This document shows positions 34,201-43,559 of a stretch of 64,000 nucleotides of DNA, one piece after another (within the stretch, counting starts at the first letter, position 1; the number at the start of each line of letters is the position of its first letter). The notes below the pieces were generated by a model, which was not told where the DNA came from, made no database searches, and worked only from the letters and a program-made list of their open reading frames with translations. Position numbers and translations under genes: made by a program. This DNA is from Charina bottae (lineage: Eukaryota > Chordata > Lepidosauria > Squamata > Charinaidae): positions 16,790,001 through 16,854,000 of the forward strand of contig JALMGJ010000011.1 in NCBI GenBank assembly GCA_023362775.1. Reading direction: 5' to 3'.

Positions 34201-34242
34201 CACAATCAGATGAAGAGCTGAGCCCCAACCCAACCTGGCCAT
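27379..34242 (-). CDS. Vomeronasal type-2 receptor (V2R), minus strand, six exons
   Basis: Exons in order: 34242-34010, 32829-32538, 32392-31538, 29610-29383, 28692-28566, 28283-27379 (233, 292, 855, 228, 127, 905 bp). They total 2640 nt, 879 codons plus stop, with consistent phases and no disruption. The signal peptide begins [18 protein letters not shown]. The flytrap domain shows [36 protein letters not shown] and WDFTA. The linker has CVESCHPGQ and CCYDCIQC. The 7TM ends [14 protein letters not shown]. It is clearly diverged from copies A and B, so it is an older paralogue in opposite orientation. A TATA-like box lies upstream. Intron 3 hosts an L1 fragment and a SINE. Ligand unknown. Confidence 0.93.
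28566..28692 (-). CDS. Minus-strand V2R exon 5
   Basis: 127 bp, acceptor TTAACAG, donor GGTAAGTG. Encodes [14 protein letters not shown] and [17 protein letters not shown], the cysteine-rich linker. Confidence 0.92.
28693..29382 (-). other. Intron 4 of the minus-strand V2R
   Basis: About 690 bp. No exon, repeat family or other gene is recognised in it. Confidence 0.5.
29383..29610 (-). CDS. Minus-strand V2R exon 4
   Basis: 76 codons, acceptor CTTCCATCTAG, donor CAG|GTTTGA (a weaker donor than the others). Encodes [31 protein letters not shown] and [10 protein letters not shown]. Confidence 0.9.
30115..30601 (-). mobile_element. 5'-truncated L1 3' end with 35-bp target duplication
   Basis: On the minus strand 30609-30382 reads an L1 ORF2 C-terminal segment ([19 protein letters not shown], like IEEWYKEVWDMAINDKLT in the L1 at 21-26 kb). 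An A-rich tail appears as T-rich sequence at 30115-30160. The 35-bp duplication beginning ATGATCATACAATTTAGG lies at 30080-30114 and 30602-30636. It sits in intron 3 of the V2R. Confidence 0.85.
30638..30936 (+). mobile_element. tRNA-derived SINE (Sauria type) in V2R intron 3
   Basis: Plus-strand head GGGGGCACAATGGTTCAGCA with B box GAGGTTCGAATCC. The body contains CAAATGCAAGCAGATGAATAGG and ends GAGTCGGACACGACTG then CCTTTACC. The 15-bp target duplication TTTTACTACTTTCTG lies at 30623-30637 and 30937-30951. The left copy lies inside the right L1 duplication. Confidence 0.88.
31204..31380 (+). repeat. Short tandem duplications in V2R intron 3
   Basis: A 55-bp unit starting AATTTAGATAGACCTC occurs twice (31204 and 31259). 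A 24-bp unit starting GGATAATTAATAAC occurs twice (31333 and 31357). Likely replication slippage. Confidence 0.8.
31538..32392 (-). CDS. Minus-strand V2R exon 3
   Basis: 285 codons, acceptor CCCCCAG, donor CAG|GTACTC. Encodes [70 protein letters not shown] and [15 protein letters not shown]. Confidence 0.93.
32538..32829 (-). CDS. Minus-strand V2R exon 2
   Basis: Acceptor TTTTTGCAG, donor CAG|GTAAGTG. Encodes [25 protein letters not shown] and [17 protein letters not shown], ending YKVPQ in phase 0. Confidence 0.93.
32830..34009 (-). other. Intron 1 of the minus-strand V2R
   Basis: 1.2 kb with no recognisable exon or repeat. It lacks the SINE array found in intron 1 of copies A and B. Confidence 0.5.
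34010..34242 (-). CDS. Minus-strand V2R exon 1
   Basis: The start is taken at 34242 ([20 protein letters not shown]), which gives a standard signal peptide. An upstream in-frame ATG pair at 34323 would bury it behind 27 polar and cysteine-rich residues. Ends at TTA|GTAAGT in phase 2, and the split codon becomes TAC (Tyr). Confidence 0.88.
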
Positions 34243-34365
34243 GCTGACAGTCAGCCCCCAGCTGCAACATCTGTCTCGGCAGAAGATTTGGGGAAAAGAA
34301 GGACAGAACTGTGGTGCCATCAAATGCAGCTCATGGGTGGAGTGGAAAAAGATCCTTGAACAAGG

Positions 34366-34374
34366 TTTTTATAG
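34366..34374 (-). promoter_or_regulatory. TATA-like box of the minus-strand V2R
   Basis: CTATAAAAA on the minus strand, about 125 bp before the ATG at 34242. This would put the transcript start near 34340 with a roughly 100-nt 5' UTR. Inferred from sequence only. Confidence 0.45.
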
Positions 34375-35125
34375 ACTGAGCACAATTTAGCAGAGTTGAA
34401 GTGAGCATTGGAGACCATGATTTCTACCTATCAGCTAGTTCTGAAATTTGTTCCACTAGGCACAGTAATTGTAGTAATTATAGGACACAGAATAAGTTTT
34501 GATAAAGAAAACAATCTCCGTATAAGACAATAGGGGATGCTGATGTTAGCCCCAGAGAGGAGAGAGATAGAAATTTATAATTTAATATAATTTGGAGGCC
34601 TCCCAGTTCCAGATGACTCTGGGCAGCTTATGCTCAAAACAAAGTAGGAACAAAAAAAATAGATAAATTATCTGCATGCAGAAGGTAAGCTCTCTAGAAC
34701 AAACAAAACATCCCACAGAAGCTCAACCACCATCTTGCCCCAAGTCCTGGGAGAATAGCCAAGTCTTCAGTAATTTTCCGAGTGGCATCAGGGTAGGAGT
34801 CATACAGATCTCCCTCTAGCCCTCACGCTGCCCTCTTCTGTCTTTCACCCCCTTTTTCTCCTAATTTCCTGAGTTCTATGGTAGACTTCCTTCTAAGGGA
34901 ATGGCCAGTGAATCCGTTACTTGCGTTCTACCAGAATAATCAGCTTAGGTTTCTTGTCACTGCTCTCCCATTCTTTTCCATACATCTATCTCCAGCCCTG
35001 GGTTATTCCAGAGTTAAGCATAACATTTGCCACTGGCGTTTCCTAGAATTCATTCTACTGCATAGATATGTGCATAATAACTGTAATCTGATGAAGAAGT
35101 GAAACCAATTGATATAATTGGATTA
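34375..35125 (+). other. Spacer between V2R and olfactory receptor
   Basis: No gene or clear repeat seen. Short AT-rich tracts occur only. Confidence 0.45.
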
Positions 35126-36067
35126 TTATCTAAGGAAGACCTGTTTCCGTATTGCAGATTTCATGACAGCAGCTTTTATATCTTTATTCCTCAAGCTGTA
35201 AATGATGGGGTTCAAGCTTGGGGTCACTACTATGTAGAGCACTGCAAGGAATCTGTTACTGTCCATGGAATATGCTGAGTTGGGGCGAATGTAGGTAAAA
35301 ATGCCAGTTCCATAGAAAATGCAGACAACAGTGAGATGTGAGGAGCAAGTGGAAAATGCTTTGCGCCTGTTCTGGGCCACCGGCATCCTGAGAATAGTGG
35401 AGATGATGGGGATGTAGGAAAAAAGGACGAGCAAAAAGGGTACCAGGATAACTAGAACTGACATTGTGGCAATGGCCACTTCATTTTTGTAGATATTGGT
35501 GGAAGCCAGTCTCAGAACAGGCAAAACATCACAGAAGAAATGGCTGATTCTATTTGCCCCACAGAAGGGAAGAGTCAATATTGAAATAGATTGCCCCAAA
35601 CCTATGAAAACACCAATGGCCCATGAGGCAGAAGCAAGCTTAGTACATTCCCTGTAGTTCATGATATAGGGGTATTGCAAGGGTTTGCAAATGGCAACAT
35701 AGCGGTCATAAGCCATGACACAAAGAAGACAACACTCAGTGGTAGCAAAGAGAATGAAGAAACACATTTGACATCCACAGCCCCAAAAGGATACAGTCTG
35801 GTTCTCTGATAATAAGTTCACTAGCATCTTTGGGCTGATAGATGAGGTGTAGCCAATTTCCAGAAAGGACAAGTTCCAGAGGAAGAAGTACATTGGTGTA
35901 TGAAGGGTAGGATTGAGAATGGTGAGGATCAAAATCAGGCTGTTGCCCATCAAGGCCATCAAGTAGAACCTTAGAACCAGGCAAAAGAGAAGTTCTCGCA
36001 GAGTCTGGAAATCTGAGAAGCCCAGCAGGACAATCTCGGTCAAGCAGGTCCTGTTGTCTTTTTTCAT
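35126..36067 (-). CDS. Class II olfactory receptor, intronless coding exon
   Basis: Family A GPCR of olfactory sensory neurons. The 313-codon ORF from the ATG at 36067 (MKKDNRTCLTEIVLLGFSDF) has the usual N-glycosylation site NRT. An upstream in-frame ATG at 36097 would add ten residues and is less likely. Motifs in order: MALMGNSLIL (TM1), LHTPMYFFLWNLSFLE (TM2), CVMAYDRYVAICKPLQYP (TM3 end), HFFCDV, FSYIPIIST, RRKAFSTCSSHLTVV (TM6) and PSLNPIIYSLRNK (TM7). No break is visible. The FLEIGYTS region suggests affinity to families such as OR10 or OR6, but subfamily is not assigned. It is isolated within V2R genes, on the same strand as its V2R neighbour. Confidence 0.95.
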   Translation of the reverse strand: MKKDNRTCLTEIVLLGFSDFQTLRELLFCLVLRFYLMALMGNSLILILTILNPTLHTPMYFFLWNLSFLEIGYTSSISPKMLVNLLSENQTVSFWGCGCQMCFFILFATTECCLLCVMAYDRYVAICKPLQYPYIMNYRECTKLASASWAIGVFIGLGQSISILTLPFCGANRISHFFCDVLPVLRLASTNIYKNEVAIATMSVLVILVPFLLVLFSYIPIISTILRMPVAQNRRKAFSTCSSHLTVVCIFYGTGIFTYIRPNSAYSMDSNRFLAVLYIVVTPSLNPIIYSLRNKDIKAAVMKSAIRKQVFLR

Positions 36068-37404
36068 GGTATCATCCAGATAGGACCTTGGGAACACAAG
36101 AGGAGTATGAAATAAGAAATTAAATGACTCTTTTTAATAATTATTAAAAATTAAATCAGCTTTTCACATTTCAGACCTACAGTATATCCTGGTTCCTTCA
36201 TGCTTACTCAGAAGTAGTAAATTGAATCAAGTGATTAGTTGGTTCAAGTAGTAAGCTGGATATAGGAAAGGGAGACTGCAATTTTAGTTTAATGTTGTCT
36301 GCATTTGGTGTATAATTGCATCATCTCAGTGAATCATGCAACCACTGTAGGATCCTTTCTCGGAATTCGTTTTTCAGTATTTTCAAGCCTCTCACTTTAA
36401 ATATGGCCCTCTGGAGTTTAAGGCACTGGTTTGATTGCATGTGCCGCCGTCTTATAATTTCCTTGTTCATCCTTTCAGGGATTCTGTCCAGAATAGGAAG
36501 TCCATAAGAGTAAGGTCCATTTTTAACTGATTATCTTAGAATTATATCCTTTTCATACCTGGAATTATGCACTTATGTTTTAACTGGGAATTCTGAAGTG
36601 CTAATGTAGTGGGAGGATTGCCAGTTGAAGGAACTGGTTCAGACTGAAGGCAGCTTAGTTTCCCATTAAATGTGACTTCTGCCCATTGTGTACCATCTAT
36701 GGTCAGCCATTCCTGTTAGGCAAAGAAGGTCCTTTTCCATCTAGACAGGACATCAACATGTGCAGAAATTTCAGGCATGATCTCTTCGAGGATCAAAAGA
36801 ATTAAATATTAACCATAAGCAAAACGCTGACAATAAAACTCTCTTAATGTTCCCCTAAATATTGTTTAAAATTAAAACTCCTTTTCATAAAGTCCCAGAA
36901 TGGGAAGTACCAACCCACAAATCACGACCTTTAGTAAATTATGAGGTATTGTTCTAACTTTGCCAAGGGTTATCTGATGATTTCAGATCGATGGGATATT
37001 TCTTCTTAAGGAAAATTGAAAATGCTGTAGTATTCACTGGCAATTTGAAGTCTTCAAGATATCCCTGCAGTACCTAACTCTTCACGCAGTCTCTCCTCTA
37101 GAAAAAAAATATTTGATACTATGTAAGCTGCTTACATCAGCCGACATCAACAACTCTGAAGGAGCTACTGGATTCCTAGAGGATCCGAAACTCCAAAGAG
37201 ACTCGAGGACTTTTTCTCTAACAAGATCTCATGACAGAAGCCCAAGGATTCATCCTGGGGATTTGGCCAATGAACCCCAGAGGGCAATCTAGACCTGGGG
37301 AAAAGCAGAGTTACAGCAGAGTTAGCAAACCCAGTGCCTTCAGATGCTGGATATTTTCGGGTCCAGTTTCCATGATTCTCTGACCGTTTGCCATGTTTGC
37401 TTGT
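36068..37404 (+). other. Intergenic, no gene recognised
   Basis: A minus-strand frame at about 36530-36310 reads RIPERMNKEIIRRRHMQSNQ and onward without stops for about 65 residues. It could be debris of an unidentified mobile element. Nothing else is seen. Confidence 0.35.
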
Positions 37405-37560
37405 CCCATAGGAATTGGAGAGCCAGTTTGGTGGCAGAGACAGTGAGTTCCAGTCCCATCTTGGGCACAAAGCCAGCTGGGTGACTTTGGGTCAGTCACT
37501 CTCTCTCAGCTCTAGGAAGGAGACAATGGCAAACTGCTTCCAAAATCTTACCAAGAAAAC
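37405..37560 (+). mobile_element. Old tRNA-derived SINE copy
   Basis: GGAGAGCCAGTTTGGTGGC, GAGTTCCAGTCCC and GCTGGGTGACTTTGGGTCAG match the SINE that contains the 102-bp array at 9131, here in a single unexpanded copy and plus orientation. It continues weakly to about 37600. Confidence 0.65.
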
Positions 37561-38072
37561 TGCAGGGACTTGGACTGCAACACTGACTCAAAGGCACACC
37601 CAAAACAGTCCAAAGGATAATGCCTTCAGTGGCATAATTGATATTGTTCCCACACTTCCTGCCATGGTGGTCAATAACCACATGGGAGATATTGGCCCAG
37701 AGCACCATTTTAATATGTCTCCTCCTCTTCCCTGAACTACAGAAATGTCTGTTAATTTCAGGTCCATTCATATTTCTTCCATACTCACTGATACCCACAC
37801 TGTTTGGATCTCAAAATGTATGGTTTGTTCTTCATAATTAAACTATTTCTTTTGTTGGTTTTAACACTAGTCCATCACCGAAATCTTGAATGAGTGGGCA
37901 GGCATTGATCTTGAGCTTCTAGCAATCAATCTTGGCTTTGTAATCTTGAGAGTGCATGAATGGCTGTTCTTGTGATAGCAGATTTATTATGTTATTACAA
38001 GTCTGTTCATTATATTGAGAGATGATGTTCTTTCCAGGAAAAGGAAAGTGGAAAATTGTTTGATTGCTTCAC

Positions 38073-38074
<2 letters not shown>

Positions 38075-38105
<31 letters not shown>

Positions 38106-38945
38106 ATGTGCCATCAAGTCGTTTTCAATGCCTAAAGACAAAATAGTTTTTCTTCATGAGTGGCAGAAATTGATAAGTTGGTATCCTATTTCATTTTGGT
38201 TTCTGAAGCCACGCAATCCACCTACATTTTCCTCTTTCATGTTTCCAACTTTGGCATTCCAATCTCCAGTCACGAGCAGCATATCTTGCTTGCATGTTCT
38301 GTGAATTTCAATTTGAACTTGATCATAAAACTCATCAGCCTCCTCTTCTTCTGCATCAGTGGTTGGAGCAGAAACTTGAATGATCATTATACAGTATGAA
38401 AGTGTTGTCCATGAAGACTAATCAACATTATTCAGTTCTGGAGTGCATTGTAGCTAAGTACTGTTCTCGTTATACCCTTCCAAGCTGTTTCTTTTTTGTT
38501 TTTCATGTCCTGAGTAATAAACAGTGTGATTTTCTCATTGAAAGTGTCCGATCCCAGTCCACCTCAATTCGCTGATGCCTAAGATGTCAATTTGTAGTTG
38601 TTTCATTTCATCTTTCACTATGTTCAGTTTTCTTACATTCCATGTTCCTATTGTAATTCTGTCTTTGCAGCTTTGGATTTTCTTTTCCTGTATGACAATA
38701 GCAGCAACTAGATATCTTGAAGGTTTTAATCTAGCCTTGTTGTAAACACTACTATTTCTCTGAAAGATGCTCAACTTTTCCACAGTAGCATGTTGAGTGC
38801 CATCTGACCTGAGGGGCCCATCATTGGCATTATATCATCAATCATTTTATATTTTCTATCCATGTGGTTTTCTTGGTAAAAATACAAGTGTGGTTTACCA
38901 TTGCCTTACCCTACACAGTGGCATCCAGTGTAACCTCCACCAAAC
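38075..38945 (-). pseudogene. RTE LINE with 3' tail joined to endonuclease and 5' UTR
   Basis: A GATT tail and 3' end (38075-38160) join directly to reverse-strand endonuclease coding: TDAEEEEADEFYDQ, VTGDWNAKVG at 38387-38154, then ITIGTWNVRKLN and ISELRWTG near 38783-38535, and a 5' UTR to about 38945. The RT region is deleted. Family as at 1-712. Confidence 0.75.
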
Positions 38946-39516
38946 CCAATCATGATTGATGGGCAGCAACATTTTGAACTCAAAGAAATTCTGGACTCTC
39001 GATTCTACCAAAACAAATTGCAATATCTGGTCCGATGGAAACATTTCCCCGACCCTGAATGGGTCTCTTCCGTTAATGTTAGAGTTCCTCAATTGCTTTC
39101 CCAATTTCACCTCAAATACCCTCTTAAACCTTCATAGCTTTTTACTAATTTTGTTTAGTCTTTTTCAGGTGGGGCAGTAATGTCGTAATCCCTGTTCCAA
39201 TGTTACCTAGCATTGTAACAGTGTGCATGCATGAAAGAGTTAACGGGGAGTGAGGCCAGACAAGCATTCCTGGATGAAGTGTCTGTTAGCCTGATGGAGC
39301 AAGGTCACAGGAGTGTGTGAAGAAACGAAACTGGAGAAGATCTGCGGATGGCCTGATAAGGGGGAGGGGGACGTTTGGGATATTATCAAAGGGGAAAGCC
39401 CGCGCTTTCTTCAGATGCAACTTTCTCTTGTATGCAGTAACTTAGCAGTAAATTAGTTTTCCAAGAAACTCCTTGTGAGACTCCTTTGTTGCTGCAAGGG
39501 TTCTGCAGTCATTACA
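38946..39516 (+). mobile_element. Gypsy chromodomain element, 3' end and LTR
   Basis: 38952-39137 encodes the integrase C-terminal chromodomain (EILDSRFYQNKLQYLVRW, then a stop after LKYPLKPS). A purine-rich GGTGGGGCAG precedes the LTR. Only the last part of pol is present, so the insertion is 5'-truncated or recombined. No matching 5' LTR is in the window. Confidence 0.78.
39181..39516 (+). repeat. Gypsy 3' LTR
   Basis: Begins TGTCGTAATCC after the purine tract and ends CAGTCATTACA, about 336 bp with TG...CA ends. It lies 100 bp before the orphan V2R exon 6. Confidence 0.6.
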
Positions 39517-39618
39517 AATAGGCTGTGTGGTTGCATCACCATGACTGCTTTCTCCAAATTAGCTCTTTAAAATGTTCTTTATGTTTGGAAATGACAAGGC
39601 CTTCTTCATTTATTTCAG

Positions 39619-40520
39619 ATGCAGACCAATGTGAGAGGTGCCCTGAAGATCACTATGCAAATGTAGAAAAAGACCAGTGCATCCCCAAAAGTTTCAGTTA
39701 TTTATCCTTCAGTGAACCTTTGGGAGTCACTCTGACTTCCTTGAGTCTTTTCTTTTCAGCAACCCACATTTTAGTGGCAGTGACCTTCATTCTGCACTGG
39801 GACACCCCCATTGTCAAACCCAACAACAGGAACATCACATGCATCCTTCTCTCCTCTCTCCTCCTATGCTTTCTCTGCTCCCTGTTATTTACTGGTTGGC
39901 CTGGAGAAATCTCTTGTGTTCTCAGGCAAACTCTGTTTAGCACCATTTTCTCCATCTTGGTTTCCTGTGTCTTGGCCAAAACCATCACAGTAGTTCTGGC
40001 CTTCCTGGCCACCAAGCCAGGAAACTGGATAAGGAAATGGCTAGGGAAAAGACTGGCAGGATCCATAATTGTCCTCTGCTCCTTAATTCAAGCTTTTATC
40101 TGTGCAGTGTGGTTGTCCACTTCTCCTCCCTTCCCAGAGTTGGACATGCACTCCCAGACTGATAAGATCATTGTGCAATGTAATGAAGGCTCAGACTCCA
40201 TGTTCTACATTGTGCTGGGTTATCTGGGGCTGCTGGCCACCATCAGTTTCACTGTGGCTTTCTTTGCAAGAAAATTGCCTGATTCTTTTAATGAAGCCAA
40301 GCTGATCACCTTCAGCATGCTTGTGTTTTGCAGCATTTGGGTGTCCTTCATCCCAGCCTATCTGAGCACCAAGGGGAAATACATGGTGGCTGTGGAGATC
40401 TTCTCCATCTTGGCCTCTACTGCAGGTCTCTTGGGCTGCATCTTTCTCCCCAAGTGCTACATCATACTGTTCAAACCACGTCTAAACACAAAAGAACATC
40501 TGACTAAGAGAATAGTGTAA
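39619..40520 (+). CDS. Orphan V2R exon 6 (7TM), intact frame
   Basis: 902 bp, the same length as exon 6 of copies A and B, with a good acceptor (TTTATTTCAG) and no stop until 40518-40520. Reads [53 protein letters not shown] and [14 protein letters not shown]. It resembles A and B more than the minus-strand gene. Upstream exons are missing, so a functional receptor is unlikely. An intact 7TM frame suggests recent loss. Confidence 0.88.
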
Positions 40521-41389
40521 TGTTCAAAACCAGCTTTCTATTGTTCATCATCTTCCTGGTGACCAAGAGCATTCTTGGGGAGAGCTGAAAAATATAATAT
40601 GGCAGCCACAACCATACAACTGAAGCCTTCCCTGTTTTTATGTGCTTTGCATGTATGATGCATGTAATAAAGTGTCATGGCTTTTATCACTCAGTGACAA
40701 CCGCCATCCTGACTTTTGTTAAAGCCACCCACCCCACCCCACTCCACCCCATGCCCTGCTGGTGATTAAATTTCAATGAGAAGACTTTATTCTATTGCTT
40801 CCCTTATTCTTCTGGAAGTATATATTCTATTACATCCATGACTCCATGGTTTGATTGGTAGATAACCTTAAGTTCTAACAGTTCATACTTGTTGGAGCCA
40901 ACTGATTATTTATTTCATAGGATCCAAAGATTACATTGTCCTTGTTTTATGGGGGTACCACAGTTGCATTGGAGCTTTTAGAAGTTTTTGGGAGCTAGAG
41001 AGAGAGCAACGTTTGATTGAGCAATGTACTAGTCTTGGAGACAGGCATTGGATTCAGCACTTTACTGGATCATGAGTTTCCTAGATATCAACTAGGTCCA
41101 CTCAAAATTTACCCCATACATATTCCATATTTTCTACTGGTTGTAGGAGGAGGACCTGGCTCTTCCATATCCTCTCTGTGGATGGGATGATTTTATTCTT
41201 CTGGAGATGTGGTAGCTGTGGAAAAATGTGTATTAGGTATTTTTTTGCTTGTTTTATTATGTCTTGTTAACCTGAGTGCTGCATATGCAATGGAGGCTGC
41301 TCATAATTGCTTCTGATTGGAGTAGTGTACAAACTGTAGCACATAAACACACAGAGAGAGAAAGATGGGTTTTGCATTTTCATTTTCAT
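40521..41389 (+). other. 3' flank of the orphan exon
   Basis: V2R-like 3' UTR with AATAAA at 40666-40671, then a CCACCCC-rich patch near 40725. The rest is unrecognised. Confidence 0.5.
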
Positions 41390-42060
41390 TTTCATTCTAT
41401 GAACTACCATTTCCAATCTGACTCTGGGTGGATTACAATATAGTAAACAGAGATATGCCCTTCACTACCAGCACCGCTATATTTTGGACCAGTTGAAGCT
41501 ACTGGGTGATTTTCTGGAACAGCCCCATGTAGAGCACATTGCAGTAATTGAGTCATGAGGTGAGTAGGATGTGGGTGACTTTCTGAAGGACCTCCTGATC
41601 CAGGAATGGGTCGAACTGGTACATTAGATACTGCTGTGCAAATACCCTCTTGGCCACAGCTGCCACCTTCTATTCGAACAGGAGCTGTAAATCTAAGAGA
41701 TTGGACACCACTCTTAAATGGGGAACTGATAACACATCCAAGAATACAGATGGAAAATACCCAAATCCAGGAGGCTCTAATGTCCACAGCCACTCAGTCT
41801 TGGTATGACTGAGTTGGAGTCAGTTCCTCCCCATCCCACTGCATGACTTCCAGTCACTGGGACAGGACCTCAACAGCCTTACATGGCTGGCCTGAGATTG
41901 AAAGACATAATTGGGTATCATTAGCATATTAATTATTCCAAATCCCAAACCAGCAGATTAGCTTACCAAATAGTTTTATGTACATGTTAAACAGGAGGGG
42001 AATTAGCATCAAACTTTATGGCATCCCACATAAGAGGAGCCTAAAGAATGACCTCTCAAA
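41390..42060 (-). pseudogene. L2-type LINE ORF2 fragment
   Basis: The reverse strand reads a degraded RT palm: a LLFNMYIK-like segment, then YANDTQLCLSISG (for YADDTQL). Nearer 41500 it reads NYCNVLYMGLFQ, the L2/CR1 landmark DYCNALY-GL. Stops and frameshifts are present. It spans RT to C-terminus only. Confidence 0.7.
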
Positions 42061-42331
42061 CATCAACTAGAACTGGTCAAGAGGGAAGGAAGAAAAACCC
42101 CATAAAACAATTCCCCATTTCTCAGCCCCCACAGCTGGTCCAGGAGTATACCATGGTTGGGGAAAGACATACATATAATGCACAAAAAGGTGGTTCTGCC
42201 GCCTTGCCTGGGACGAAGGAACTAATAGTTCCTCCTGGGGGTGGTTAGCTTAGTAATATCCTCCTTTTAAGAACATACCATCTTTTGGATTTTTATTTTT
42301 TATTTTTATAGTAGTTTTTAAATGTATAGTC

Positions 42332-42621
42332 CAGAGATTTCCAAACTGTGTGTCGGGACACGTTAGTGTGTCGGCTGCAGTGTCCGGGTGTGTCGCGGTT
42401 GCTGCTGCCTCTGAGCCCCACCAGGATTCTACACAGGTCCTAGTGCCTGCCTTGCGCCTTGCTGCCTCCAAACCTGCTGTGATTCCACACAGGTCCTAGT
42501 GCTTGCCTTGTGCTCTGCTGTAAGAGTGTGTTGCGAAATGATGCCCTGCTGTAAGAGTGTGTCGCGAAATGATGCATGTCTAAACAGTGTGTCACCAACA
42601 TGAAAAGTTTGGAAAGCTCTG
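42332..42621 (+). mobile_element. hAT-type MITE
   Basis: 290 bp with inverted ends CAGAGATTTCCAAACT and, inverted, CAGAGCTTTCCAAACT. The 8-bp target duplication is GTATAGTC (42324-42331) and GTATAGAC (42622-42629), one mismatch. The interior has two direct duplications (CACAGGTCCTAGTG and TGTAAGAGTGTGT...CGAAATGATG). Different family from the MITE at 6901. Confidence 0.85.
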
Positions 42622-42639
42622 GTATAGACTTTTAACTTT

Positions 42640-42707
42640 TTATATATTGTGATTGTAAACCGCCCAGAGTCAAATTCAAATAATAAATAAAATAAATAAA
42701 TAAAATC
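42640..42707 (+). repeat. L2/SINE-like 3' tail
   Basis: GTGATTGTAAACCGCCCAGAGTC followed by AATAAATAAAATAAATAAA, the common 3' terminus of squamate L2-type elements or their SINE partners. No body is recognised upstream. Confidence 0.5.
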
Positions 42708-42861
42708 TTACATTTTAAATTTGAAATGAAACCACAACTAGGTATAATCTCAAAAAAGAACTATCATAATTTAATGAGATATATGCTTACAACACCAAGA
42801 ACATATTTTTCTCAACACTGGGAGAAAGATACGACTCCAACAATATCACTATATCATCTAC

Positions 42862-43009
42862 AGTATCTATCTATCATCTATCTATCTATATCTATCTATC
42901 TACCTATCTATCATCTATCTCTATCTATCTATCTATCATCTATCTTCTGTCTATCATCTATCTATCTATCTATCTTCTGTCTATCATCTATCTATCAATC
43001 ATCTATCTA

Positions 43010-43049
<40 letters not shown>

Positions 43050-43055
43050 TCTATC

Positions 43056-43102
<47 letters not shown>

Positions 43103-43126
43103 ATCTATCATCTATCTCTATCTATC

Positions 43127-43171
<45 letters not shown>

Positions 43172-43228
43172 ATCTATCTATCTAACATCTATCTTCTGTC
43201 TATCATCTATCTATCTATCATCTATCTA

Positions 43229-43291
<63 letters not shown>

Positions 43292-43293
43292 CT
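42862..43293 (+). repeat. Long (TATC)n/(TGTC)n microsatellite
   Basis: About 430 bp of TATC with blocks of ATC slips, TTCTGTC and TGTC, internally duplicated (the block with TCTTCTGTCTATCATC appears at about 42930, 42970 and 43190). The tract is open in frame, giving an ISIYLS-type peptide that is not a gene. Confidence 0.95.
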
Positions 43294-43559
43294 ATCTCTG
43301 GTAATTCAGAGAAACCTCTCTCCAGTGATATATTCTGGAATGGGTCAGACTCTGACACAAAAAGCATCCCAAGTCCATATGGACAGTGCTGGGATACATT
43401 TTGTTTCAGTGAGATCTAGGATTTCTCTCACAGATTTTAAAACTGTGGGATACAATAGAGTTTATGTATGTTTTTTTCTACTCAAAAGCAGGAAACTATA
43501 CTGCCAGCGTCCAACAATAATTTTCCAGCAATTAAGGTCTGCAAGTAATAGGATTCTAA
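43294..43559 (+). other. Short unassigned stretch
   Basis: Between the microsatellite and the RTE remnant. Nothing recognised. Confidence 0.4.

Larger units (their letters stand above)
37985..40520 (+). pseudogene. Partial V2R duplicate: intron 5 fragment plus exon 6
   Basis: From about 37999 (TTCATTATATTGAGAGA, TTCCAGGAAAAGGAAAGTGG) the sequence matches intron 5 of copies A and B, including the same RTE insertion point. It then carries extra insertions (RTE 5' part, gypsy fragment) and reaches an intact exon 6. No exon 1-5 lies upstream on this strand within the window. Without signal peptide and ligand domain it is most likely a pseudogene, or a distant 3' exon of a gene whose other exons were lost. 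Confidence 0.85.

Noticed and set aside
42862..43293. CRISPR-like repeat array
   Set aside because: Simple tetranucleotide repeat without unique spacers, in a vertebrate genome.
42726..43304. 192-codon frame of ISIYLS-type repeats
   Set aside because: Direct translation of the TATC microsatellite.
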